From positions 2,232,001 through 2,296,000 of the forward strand of contig OY970120.1 in the NCBI GenBank assembly GCA_963705885.1: a DNA stretch of 64,000 bases. The letters run 5' to 3'. The translations under genes and the position numbers were made by a program. The stretch is from MFD01275-c22 sp963705885. GTDB lineage: Bacteria; Actinomycetota; Actinomycetes; JACCUZ01. Of this stretch, positions 1-7,580 are shown piece after piece (positions within the stretch are counted from its first letter, which is position 1; each line of letters opens with the position of its first letter). The notes under the pieces were generated by a model. That model saw only the letters and a program-made list of their open reading frames with translations, did no database searches and had not been told where the DNA came from.

Positions 1-872
1 CCTTCCGTACGTCCAACGCCGACTTCTACCGCGTCGACACGGCGCTGATCGTGCCCCAGGTGTCCACCGACGGGTGGCGGCTGCGGGTGCACGGCATGGT
101 CGAGAAGGAGATCGAGCTCGACTTCGACCAGCTGCTCGCCCGCGACATGGTCGAGCGCGACATCACCCTGACCTGTGTGTCCAACGAGGTGGGCGGCCGG
201 TACGCGGGGTCCGCGCGCTGGCTCGGGGCGCCGCTGGCCGACCTGCTGAAGGACGCCGGCGTCGACCCGGCCGCGGACATGATCTTGAGCACCTCGTCCG
301 ACGGCATGACGATCAGCACCCCGACCGCTGTCGTCATGGACGGCCGGGACGCCCTGCTCGCCGTCGGGATGAACGGCGAGCCGCTGCCGGCCACCCACGG
401 CTTCCCGGTGCGCATGGTCGTGCCCGGGCTCTACGGCTACGTGTCGGCGACGAAGTGGCTCGTCGACCTCGAGCTCACCCGCTTCGGCGACACCGAGGCC
501 TACTGGACCGAGCGGGGCTGGGCCGAGAAGGCGCCCATCAAGACGATGTCACGCGTCGACACCCCCAAGCCCTTCGCCAAGCTCCGGGCCGGGAAGGTCG
601 CCGTCGCCGGCGTCGCCTGGGCCCAGCACCGCGGCATCGACCGCGTCGAGGTCCGGGTCGACGAGGGCCCGTGGCAGGAGGCGAGGCTCGCCGAGGTGCC
701 GTCGACCGACACCTGGCGCCAGTGGGTGTGGCAGTGGGACGCCCGCCGCGGCAGCCACCGCATCGAGGTCCGGGCCACCGACGCCGAGGGCGACACCCAG
801 CCGGAGAAGCGGGCCGACCCGTTCCCCTCCGGCGCCACCGGCTGGCACTCGACGGTCGTCACCGTCGCCTGA
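1..872 (+). CDS. Molybdopterin-dependent oxidoreductase, sulfite-oxidase family (5' end missing)
   Basis: The reading frame is open from the first bases of the window, so the start codon and any N-terminal membrane region lie upstream. About 290 C-terminal residues are visible. The fragment opens with the family-typical segment NADFYRVDTALIVPQ. It then gives the Mo-cofactor domain, with the likely molybdenum-ligand cysteine in LTCVSNEVGG (base 174), the FPVRMVVPGLYGY stretch, and a C-terminal Ig-like dimerisation domain ending in WHSTVVTVA. Proteins of this family oxidise or reduce small oxo-compounds outside the cytoplasm; the substrate cannot be told from sequence. A fasciclin lipoprotein follows after 64 bases on the same strand, so the two may be co-transcribed. 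Confidence 0.9.
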   Translation, partial: FRTSNADFYRVDTALIVPQVSTDGWRLRVHGMVEKEIELDFDQLLARDMVERDITLTCVSNEVGGRYAGSARWLGAPLADLLKDAGVDPAADMILSTSSDGMTISTPTAVVMDGRDALLAVGMNGEPLPATHGFPVRMVVPGLYGYVSATKWLVDLELTRFGDTEAYWTERGWAEKAPIKTMSRVDTPKPFAKLRAGKVAVAGVAWAQHRGIDRVEVRVDEGPWQEARLAEVPSTDTWRQWVWQWDARRGSHRIEVRATDAEGDTQPEKRADPFPSGATGWHSTVVTVA

Positions 873-936
873 CCGCCAACACGTCCCCGCCCTGGAGCGG
901 GTTCGACACGTCCACCAACGATCAGGGAGAACAACC

Positions 937-1578
937 ATGTCCATCCGCAGCAACCGGACCGTTCGCTACGCGGCGGCGGGCGTCATGCTCGCGCTGTCGC
1001 TCGCGGCGTGCAGCGCCACCGAGGACACCACGACCGGCACGTCGAGCGGCTCGTCGAGCTCGCCCGAGGCCAGTGACAGCGCCGACACGGGCATGACCGC
1101 CGCCGCCCCGTTCGGCCCGGGCTGCTCGGCCGTCCCCGCCGAGGGTGCCGGCTCGTTCGACGGCATGGCCGCGGAGCCGGTCGCGACCGCCGCGTCGGCC
1201 AACCCGCTGCTGTCCACGCTGGTCGGCGCCGTCGGTGAGGCCAACCTCGTCGACACGCTGAACAGCGCCGAGGAGATCACGGTCTTCGCGCCGACCAACG
1301 ACGCGTTCGAGGCCATGGACCAGGCCACGCTGAACCAGGCCATGGGCGACCCCGAGGGCCTGCTCACGCAGGTGCTGACCTACCACGTCGTCGAGGGCGA
1401 GCTCGCCCCCGAGGAGCTGGCGGGGACGCACACCACCCTGCAGGGCACCGACCTCACCGTCGAGGGCGGCGACGAGGACTTCACCGTCGACGGTGGCGCC
1501 TCGGTGATCTGCGGCAACGTGCAGACCGCCAACGCCACGGTCTACATCATCGACGGGGTGCTGGCGCCCACGGCGTGA
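937..1578 (+). CDS. Fasciclin (FAS1) domain lipoprotein
   Basis: 213 residues. The N-terminus has basic residues, a hydrophobic stretch and a lipobox (LSLAACS), so the protein is probably lipid-anchored at residue 25 or 26 on the outer face of the membrane. A Ser/Thr/Glu-rich linker follows, then one FAS1 domain from about residue 65 to the end, with the FAPTNDAFEAM and LTYHVVEGEL motifs. FAS1 domains mediate adhesion or protein contacts. The gene follows a molybdopterin oxidoreductase closely, which suggests a cell-surface partner of that enzyme, but this is inference. A purine-rich site (cagggagaa) precedes the ATG, and two hairpins follow the stop. Confidence 0.88.
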   Translation: MSIRSNRTVRYAAAGVMLALSLAACSATEDTTTGTSSGSSSSPEASDSADTGMTAAAPFGPGCSAVPAEGAGSFDGMAAEPVATAASANPLLSTLVGAVGEANLVDTLNSAEEITVFAPTNDAFEAMDQATLNQAMGDPEGLLTQVLTYHVVEGELAPEELAGTHTTLQGTDLTVEGGDEDFTVDGGASVICGNVQTANATVYIIDGVLAPTA

Positions 1579-1585
1579 CCCGTCG

Positions 1586-1654
1586 CGCCCGCCGCGACGC
1601 GGCGGGCGGCGCATGACACAGGGGCCCCGGACGAGCGATCGCCCGGGGCCCCTG
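1586..1654 (+). terminator. Two tandem GC-rich hairpins after the fasciclin gene
   Basis: Hairpin 1 pairs 1586-1595 with 1599-1608 (10 bp, 3-nt loop). Hairpin 2 pairs 1619-1630 with 1643-1654 (12 bp perfect, arms caggggccccgg and ccggggcccctg). They lie just past the fasciclin stop and before the next gene on the same strand. No U-tract follows, as is usual for actinobacterial terminators. Confidence 0.7.
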
Positions 1655-1747
1655 CGCGTGCGCGATACCGAGGACGGCGGGGCGGTTGCGGCTGGAGGTT
1701 CGAGGGCAGGACGCCGTTGTCCAGACGTCCACGGGGAGGCGGCCACA

Positions 1748-2671
1748 GTGACCGGTGCGCTTGCAGGACGAGTCGCTGTCGTGGCAGGTGCCACGAGGGG
1801 CGCCGGCCGCGCCCTCGCCGTGGAGCTTGCCAGGGCCGGCGCGTTCGTCTACGCGACCGGGCGCAGCAGCCGGGTCACCGGTCCCTCGGACATGGACCGG
1901 CCGGAGACCATCGAGGAGACCGGTGAGCTGATGACGGCCGCCGGTGGCCGGGGCGTGGCGCTGCGCGTGGACCATCTCGACGTGGACGCGGTGCGGTCGC
2001 TGGTCGACCGCGTCCGCACCGACCACCAGCGGCTCGACGTCCTCGTGAACGACATCTTCGGTGGAGACCGTTATGCGCAGTGGGACAAGCCGCTCTGGGA
2101 GCACGACCTGGCCGGCGGGCTGCGGATGCTGCGCATGGGCGTCGAGACGCACCTGGTGACCAGCGTTCTCGCGCTGCCCTTGATGCTCGAGACGGGGGCC
2201 GGTCTGCTGGTGGAGATGACCGACGGCACCCGCGAGGTCAACGCCGAGGTGCGGCCCGGGGTGGGCTTCTACTACGACTTCGTCAAGGCCAGCGTGGACC
2301 GGTTCGTCAAGAACCTCGCCGTCGAGCTCGAGGACCAGCCCGTGACCGCTGTCGGCGTGACCCCCGGCTGGCTGCGGTCGGAGCGCATGCTGGAGAACTT
2401 CGGGGTCACCGAGCCGACCTGGCGCGATGCCTGTGCGGACGTGCCGGGCTTCGCCATCTCCGAGTCGCCGGCCTACGTCGCCGGCGGTGTCGCGGCCCTC
2501 GCCGCGGACGCCGAGCGTCGTCGGTTCGCGGGCCGGGTGCTCACGGCACGGCAGCTCGCCGACGAGTACGGGCTCACCGACACCGACGGCTCCCGGCCGG
2601 ACTGCTGGGGGCTCATCGGCGAGCACGGCTGGGGCGACCACCCTCCGGACGTCATCGACTCGTATCGCTAG
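1748..2671 (+). CDS. SDR-family NAD(P)-dependent oxidoreductase
   Basis: 307 residues from a GTG that follows a good ribosome site (ggggagg, 1733-1739). The frame is open further upstream, but that part lies across the terminator and looks non-coding. A Rossmann fold starts at residue 9 with the dinucleotide motif AGATRGAG. The catalytic Tyr and Lys are visible as YDFVK in GFYYDFVKASVDRF, followed by GVTPGWLRSE. It is longer than a minimal SDR (about 250) because of an extra C-terminal segment. The substrate is not predictable. It converges on the VOC gene, overlapping it by 4 bases. Confidence 0.88.
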   Translation: MTGALAGRVAVVAGATRGAGRALAVELARAGAFVYATGRSSRVTGPSDMDRPETIEETGELMTAAGGRGVALRVDHLDVDAVRSLVDRVRTDHQRLDVLVNDIFGGDRYAQWDKPLWEHDLAGGLRMLRMGVETHLVTSVLALPLMLETGAGLLVEMTDGTREVNAEVRPGVGFYYDFVKASVDRFVKNLAVELEDQPVTAVGVTPGWLRSERMLENFGVTEPTWRDACADVPGFAISESPAYVAGGVAALAADAERRRFAGRVLTARQLADEYGLTDTDGSRPDCWGLIGEHGWGDHPPDVIDSYR

Positions 2672-3060
2672 GTCGGGGTGCCGTCGAGCGGCTCGACCGT
2701 GGACCGCAGGACGCAGAACTCGTTGCCCTCGGGGTCGGCGAGCACCACCCAGGTCTGCTCGCCCTGGCCGATGTCGACCCGGGTCGCACCGAGGGCGAGG
2801 ATGCGCTCGACCTCGGCGTCCTGGTCGCGGTCGGTCGCGTTGACGTCGATGTGCAGGCGGTTCTTCGCGACCTTCGCGTCGGGGCCGCGCCCGACCAGCA
2901 GCGTCGGACCCGAGCCGGGCGGTCCGGCGAGCTCGACGTACCACTCGGTCGGGCCGTCGGAGCGGTCCACCTCCTCGTAGCCGAGGACCTCGGCCCAGAA
3001 CCGCCCGACCAGGTCGTGGTCGTGGCAGTCGATGACGAGCTCGGTGAAGCGGCAGGCCAT
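2668..3060 (-). CDS. VOC (glyoxalase/bleomycin-resistance fold) protein
   Basis: 130 residues with the paired beta-alpha-beta-beta-beta modules of the vicinal oxygen chelate superfamily: an N-terminal TELVIDCHDHDLVGRFWAEV and a C-terminal VVLADPEGNEFCVLR ending in the typical Glu metal-ligand region. Members act as small metal-dependent enzymes or ligand-binding proteins; no substrate can be assigned. It lies 27 bases downstream of the LLM-class oxidoreductase on the same strand, so the two are likely co-transcribed. Confidence 0.85.
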   Translation of the reverse strand: MACRFTELVIDCHDHDLVGRFWAEVLGYEEVDRSDGPTEWYVELAGPPGSGPTLLVGRGPDAKVAKNRLHIDVNATDRDQDAEVERILALGATRVDIGQGEQTWVVLADPEGNEFCVLRSTVEPLDGTPT

Positions 3061-3087
3061 GCGGTGTCTCCTTCGTCGGCGCTGCGG

Positions 3088-4047
3088 TCAGCGGCGGGCG
3101 AGCGCCAGGACGTCGTCGACCTGCGCTCGGGCCACCTCGACCTCGGGCGCGGGGAACAGGCCGATGCTGTGCACGCCGGCATCCTCGAGCGCGCGCAGGT
3201 GCCCGGCCGCGTCGTCGAGCGTACCGATGGGGCCGATCTCCGCCCACCAGTCGTCGGGCATGCCGGCCAGCGCGTCCGTGCCGCCGGAGGTGTGGAGCGC
3301 GACGAGGTCGTCGAAGAACGGCAGTGCCCGCAGGCCCGCGGTCGGTTCCTCGACGCGCTCCGCGAGCCAGGGAGCCATGATGCGGTGGGCCTCGGTGCGG
3401 TTTCGCGTCACGCACAGCGGCGCGAACACCGCGACGTGGAACGCCTCCGGACGGCCCGCCCGGTCCAGGGCCCAGCGGACGTACGTCGGGCTCGCCGGCT
3501 CGGCCAGCACGACGCCCCCGGCGACCCGGCCGGCCATCGCCAGCGACTTCGGCCCGCGCACGCCGGCGAGCACCGGCGGGGGAGCGGCCGGCGGCTGGTC
3601 GAGGGTCACGTGCCGCAGCCGCACCTCGCGGCCCTCGACGCTGACCGTCTCGCCCGCGAGCAGCCGGGTGACCGCCACGATCACCTCCTCCAGCGTCGTG
3701 AGCGGCGAGGGCGTGCGGGCGCCCATCTGCTCCATCCACTCCTGCACGCCGTGCCCGATGCCCGGCAGCAACCGGCCGGGCGCCAGCCCGCACAGCGTCG
3801 CGACCTCCATCGCGGTCACCGCCGGGTTGCGCGCGACGGCGGGCAGGATGCCCAGCCCGACCTGCAGCCGCTCGGTGACCGCCAGCGCGGCCCCGGCCAG
3901 CCCCGCGGCAGCGGTGTAGAAGCAGTCCTCGATCAGCCACAGCTGGTCGGCACCGCCCTCGTCGAGCAGCCGGGCCATCTCGGTCACGAGTGACGGGGGG
4001 AAGGAGCGGTCGAAGCACATGCCGGTCGCGGCCCGGGTCGAGGTCAT
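3088..4047 (-). CDS. LLM-class (luciferase-like) F420- or flavin-dependent oxidoreductase
   Basis: 319 residues with the TIM-barrel pattern of the luciferase-like superfamily: the GADQLWLIEDCFY strand near residue 33, GLGILPAVARNPA near residue 70, and GRLLPGIGHGVQEWMEQMG near residue 95, which contacts the cofactor in relatives. Actinobacterial members mostly use coenzyme F420; this is family knowledge and not visible here. It sits just downstream of the carotenoid genes (32 bases after the glycosyltransferase stop) on the same strand. A role in that pathway is possible but unsupported. Confidence 0.85.
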   Translation of the reverse strand: MTSTRAATGMCFDRSFPPSLVTEMARLLDEGGADQLWLIEDCFYTAAAGLAGAALAVTERLQVGLGILPAVARNPAVTAMEVATLCGLAPGRLLPGIGHGVQEWMEQMGARTPSPLTTLEEVIVAVTRLLAGETVSVEGREVRLRHVTLDQPPAAPPPVLAGVRGPKSLAMAGRVAGGVVLAEPASPTYVRWALDRAGRPEAFHVAVFAPLCVTRNRTEAHRIMAPWLAERVEEPTAGLRALPFFDDLVALHTSGGTDALAGMPDDWWAEIGPIGTLDDAAGHLRALEDAGVHSIGLFPAPEVEVARAQVDDVLALARR

Positions 4048-4078
4048 GCGGGGACGCTAGTCCCCCCCGGCGACACGG

Positions 4079-5194
4079 TCAGAGCGCGCGCCCGCGCACG
4101 CTCAGGGCGCCTCGCCGGCGGCGCCGCAGCGACTCGACGGTGAGCCAGCCGAAGGCCGCCACCGACGCGGGGTGGGCGAGCGCGTCGGGCCACACCCGTG
4201 ACCCGACCCGCCGGCCGACCAGCACCCGGCCGGCCACAGCGGCCGCGAAGCCGGCGGCACCGACCCGTGACCCGCGCAGGGCGGCGAGCGGCGGCACCAC
4301 GTAGGCCAGCGTGAGCCCGCCGAGCACCGCGGCGGCGCCGCCGGCCGAGCCGAAGGCCGACCACAGCGACTTGGCGTACCCGTCGCGCAGCGCGGGCCAT
4401 CCGTCGTACATCCGGCAGGTGGCGACGCGCGTCCCGTCGACGACGGTGCCCCGCCCGCCGCTGCGCTTGACCGCGCGCAGCAGCGCGACGTCCTCGAGCA
4501 TCTCCGACCGCACCGCCCCGTGCCCGCCGGCCCGCCGGTATGCCGGCGCGTCCACGACCAGCAGCTGGCCGTTGGCGGCGGCCAGCGACTCCCGCGGGGA
4601 CCGCTCGGCGACGCGCAGCGGCAGCAGGGTGAGCCACGACCACTGCAGGAGCGGCTGGACGAGCCGTTCGCCCGGGCTCACCGCCACCTGCCGCGGGTAC
4701 GGCGAGACCAGGTCGAGCCCGGTCCACCGCAGCAGCGCGACGGAGGCGGCGACAGCGTCCGGCTCGAGGACCACGTCGGCGTCGACGAAGACCAGCACGC
4801 TCGCGCCGACAGCGTGGGCGGCGAGCTGCTCGCACGCCCACGGCTTGCCCCACCAGCCGTCGGGCAGCGGGCCCCCGGTCACGACCCTGACCCGGCGGTC
4901 GTCGCCGACGATCTCGCGCACCAGGTCGCGGGTGCCGTCGGTCGAGTCGTCGTCGAGCACGACGACGGTGAGGTCCCGCACCCCCCGCTGGGCGAGCAGG
5001 GAGCGCAGGCACGGCTCGACCCGGTGGACCTCGTCGCGGACGGGGAGCAGCACCGCCACCGGCTCGGCGACGGGCGGCGGGTCCCGCGGCGGCTCGCGGA
5101 GGCGACGCAGGTTCCAGGCGGCGTGCACCGAACCCGCGGCGGCCAGGGCCGAGCCCGCCGCGACGAGGCCGCGGGCTAGGGCCGCGACTGCCAC
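4079..5194 (-). CDS. GT2-family membrane glycosyltransferase of the carotenoid cluster
   Basis: About 371 residues from a GTG at 5194 that overlaps the end of the CruF-like gene. The frame stays open upstream, so the start is a choice based on the hydrophobic N-terminus and the neighbouring stop. A GT-A domain begins near residue 40 (VAVLLPVRDEVHRVEPCL) with VVVLDDDSTDGT, the DxD-type FVDADVVLEP, and an EMLEDVALLRAVKRSG segment. Two or three C-terminal membrane spans follow. Homologues beside crtO/cruF-type genes glycosylate hydroxylated carotenoids. The substrate is inferred from context only. Confidence 0.82.
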   Translation of the reverse strand: MAVAALARGLVAAGSALAAAGSVHAAWNLRRLREPPRDPPPVAEPVAVLLPVRDEVHRVEPCLRSLLAQRGVRDLTVVVLDDDSTDGTRDLVREIVGDDRRVRVVTGGPLPDGWWGKPWACEQLAAHAVGASVLVFVDADVVLEPDAVAASVALLRWTGLDLVSPYPRQVAVSPGERLVQPLLQWSWLTLLPLRVAERSPRESLAAANGQLLVVDAPAYRRAGGHGAVRSEMLEDVALLRAVKRSGGRGTVVDGTRVATCRMYDGWPALRDGYAKSLWSAFGSAGGAAAVLGGLTLAYVVPPLAALRGSRVGAAGFAAAVAGRVLVGRRVGSRVWPDALAHPASVAAFGWLTVESLRRRRRGALSVRGRAL

Positions 5195-5967
5195 AGCGAC
5201 CAGGCGTACGGGAGGACGAGCGCCCCGAGGAGCACGCCGCCCACGAGCGCCACCGACGTCGTGCCGAACCAGTAGACGTTGCCGAGCACGTAGCCCAGCC
5301 ACGTCCACACGAGCAGCGCGGCCGGCACCGACTCGGACGCGGTGTCGCGGGGGAGCACGACCGACAGGACGAGCATCATCAGCGTGCCGACCACGGCCCA
5401 GCCGGCGTAGTTGCTGAGCGGGATGCCCTCGACACCGGGCAGCGCCGGCGTGGGGTCGGCCCAGGTCCAGTGCCCGTCGCCGACCATCTGCGGGTCGAGG
5501 AACACGTCCCACGCCGTGAGCCCGAGGCCCCCGACGACCGGCACGAAGCGCCGGGTGAGCCGCCTGGCGGCCAGCAGCACCGGGTAGGCCATCATCGTCC
5601 AGGCCAGCGGCACGACGACGGGCACGTCGAGCACCTCGGGACCCAGGGTCCCTTCGTAGCGGTAGTCGCCGAACGGCAGCCCGGTCCGCACGCCGACCGC
5701 CTCCGCGGCGAGACCGCCACCCGCCGTCACGACGACCAGACCGAGCGCCCACAACACCCCGCGGTGGACGACGGCGTGCGCGACGCAGGTCGTCGCGAAG
5801 AGCACGACGACCAGCACGGTCACGGTCCGCAGGGTCTCGCCCTCGGCCAGCGGGTAGGCGATCTGGGCGCCGACCGTCGCGGCGGCGAGCAGCCAGGGCA
5901 GCCAGGCCAGCCTCGGCCGGGGGCGACGGCGGACCGCGCCGGTGTAGAGCCGGGTGCTCATCGCCAC
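5176..5967 (-). CDS. Carotenoid biosynthesis membrane protein, CruF/DUF422-like
   Basis: 263 residues with about seven hydrophobic spans and the family signatures FGDYRYEGTLGPEV, TAWDVFLDPQMV and the WTWADP motif. CruF-type proteins add water across the terminal double bond of linear carotenoid ends (1',2'-hydratase), giving a tertiary hydroxyl that a glycosyltransferase can use. Its stop overlaps the glycosyltransferase start, and its start overlaps the phytoene-desaturase-like stop by 10 bases, so the three are translationally coupled. A second ATG two codons in (5961) is an alternative start. Confidence 0.85.
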   Translation of the reverse strand: MAMSTRLYTGAVRRRPRPRLAWLPWLLAAATVGAQIAYPLAEGETLRTVTVLVVVLFATTCVAHAVVHRGVLWALGLVVVTAGGGLAAEAVGVRTGLPFGDYRYEGTLGPEVLDVPVVVPLAWTMMAYPVLLAARRLTRRFVPVVGGLGLTAWDVFLDPQMVGDGHWTWADPTPALPGVEGIPLSNYAGWAVVGTLMMLVLSVVLPRDTASESVPAALLVWTWLGYVLGNVYWFGTTSVALVGGVLLGALVLPYAWSLWQSRP

Positions 5968-7511
5968 CGTCGCCGGTTCGCCATCGCGACGCGCGCCGCG
6001 GTGCGCCCGGACGCGCCGAAGACGCCGCCCCCCGGGTGGGTGGACGCGCCGGTGAGGAAGAGCCCGCGCACCGGCGTACGGTAGCCCGCCAGCTCGGGCA
6101 GGGGCCGGTAGGAGAACATCGAGTCCAGCCCCATCTCGACGTGCATCACGTTGCCCCGTCGCAGGCCGAGCTCGCGCTCGAGGTCCAGCGGCGTCTGGAC
6201 GTGCACGTGCTCGATCGTGCCGGCGAACCCGGGCGCGAACCGCTCGACCTGCGCGACGACCCGGTCACCCTCGCGCGCGCCGATGTCGTCCCAGTGCTCG
6301 CCGGTGCTCAGGTCGTAGGGGTGCCACTGGGCCCATGCGGTGACGTTGTGACGGCCGGGCGGCGCGATGCTCGGGTCGAGTGCGGAGAACGTCATGAGCA
6401 GCACCGGGGGGTCGACCGGCGGGCGCCCCGCGCCGAACTCGCCGTGGGCCGCCCGGATCTGCTCCCTGCCGGTCGCCAGCAGCTGCATGGCCGAGTGCGG
6501 CGCCTGCTGCGCTGCCGACGGATATGACGGCAGGGCAGTCGTGCCGAGGCGGACCACCATGCCCAGGCCGTTGCCGACCCGCACCGCGGTCCGAGCCCGC
6601 GCGAGCAGCGCCTCGTCGCCGAGCAGCTCGAGGGTCGTGAGGACGTGGCAGCCGGCCACCACCGCCCGCGCGGTGACCGTCTCGCCGGACTCCGTACGGA
6701 CACCGGTGACCCGGTCGCCGCTGCGCAGGATCGCGGCCGCGCCGTCGCCGAGCCGCACCGTCCCGCCCATCCGCCGGAGCCGTTCGGCCAGCGCGCGGGT
6801 CAGGGCACCGGACCCGCCCACCGCGCGGCCGGGTGGAACGGTGTGCATCAGGGCGTTCCAGCCGACCAGGTCGGCCGTGGCCACCTCGTGGGTGGGCGGG
6901 CCCGACTGGGCGCCGAGCCAGGACAGCGCCGTCTTGAGCCGCTCGTCGGTGAAGTGCTCGTCGAGCAGCTGGTCACCCGGCTGCAGGAACTGGCGGGACA
7001 TCTCCAGCCCCCCGACCGACGCGGCCTTCCCCGCGCCCCAGAGGTGGCGCCCGAGCCGGCCGGCCGTCGGCACGTCCTGGAAGGCCGCGAAGACCGCCTC
7101 GTTGCGCGCGCCCCAGTCGGTGACGAAGGCCGCGTAGGCCTCGGCGTCCCGCTCGCCGCACACGGCGGCGATCGACGCGCAGGTGGCGGCGAGGTCGACC
7201 GAGAACGTGATCGCCTGCTGGTCGCCGGGCGGCCCGAACGGCGCGAAGCCCCACGGGTCCATGTCGAGGTAGGCCAGCCCGCACTCGTCCAGGCGCAGGT
7301 CCTCGGGGATGCCGGTGTGGCGGACCATGATGTGTGCGCTCGAGCCACGGTCCACGGCGTAGCCGGGCCAGCGTTCCACGGTCGACACCGCGCCGCCGAG
7401 CACCGTGTCGGTCTCGACGACCTCGACGTCGAGACCCTCCCGGGCCAGGTAGCACGCGGCGACGAGGGCGTTGTGCCCGCTGCCCACCACGACGACGTCC
7501 CGGGCGCTCAC
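5958..7511 (-). CDS. Phytoene desaturase/ketolase-family FAD oxidoreductase (CrtI/CrtO-like)
   Basis: 517 residues from the GTG at 7511. The FAD-binding GxGxxG-type motif (VVVGSGHNALVAACYLAREG) comes at once. The C-terminus carries the second FAD-contact region GLFLTGASTHPGGGVFGASG. Length and motifs fit carotene desaturases and CrtO-type ketolases; sequence reading alone does not separate them. An upstream GTG at 7544 is in frame, but it lies inside a perfect 14-bp terminator stem (7537-7571) that ends the preceding gene, so 7511 is preferred. The gene is coupled to the CruF-like gene downstream. Confidence 0.85.
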   Translation of the reverse strand: MSARDVVVVGSGHNALVAACYLAREGLDVEVVETDTVLGGAVSTVERWPGYAVDRGSSAHIMVRHTGIPEDLRLDECGLAYLDMDPWGFAPFGPPGDQQAITFSVDLAATCASIAAVCGERDAEAYAAFVTDWGARNEAVFAAFQDVPTAGRLGRHLWGAGKAASVGGLEMSRQFLQPGDQLLDEHFTDERLKTALSWLGAQSGPPTHEVATADLVGWNALMHTVPPGRAVGGSGALTRALAERLRRMGGTVRLGDGAAAILRSGDRVTGVRTESGETVTARAVVAGCHVLTTLELLGDEALLARARTAVRVGNGLGMVVRLGTTALPSYPSAAQQAPHSAMQLLATGREQIRAAHGEFGAGRPPVDPPVLLMTFSALDPSIAPPGRHNVTAWAQWHPYDLSTGEHWDDIGAREGDRVVAQVERFAPGFAGTIEHVHVQTPLDLERELGLRRGNVMHVEMGLDSMFSYRPLPELAGYRTPVRGLFLTGASTHPGGGVFGASGRTAARVAMANRRRWR

Positions 7512-7536
7512 CCGCCGATCGTAGGTGGAGCCCGTC

Positions 7537-7571
7537 GGGGTCACCCGGCCGGACGACGGCCGGGTGACCCC
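7537..7571 (-). terminator. Strong hairpin ending the M14 peptidase gene
   Basis: A perfect 14-bp inverted repeat (7537-7550 with 7558-7571) around a 7-nt loop, about 10 bases past the peptidase stop on the minus strand. It separates the peptidase transcript from the carotenoid genes and overlaps the possible upstream start of the CrtO-like gene. Confidence 0.8.
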
Positions 7572-7580
7572 ACGGCGGGC

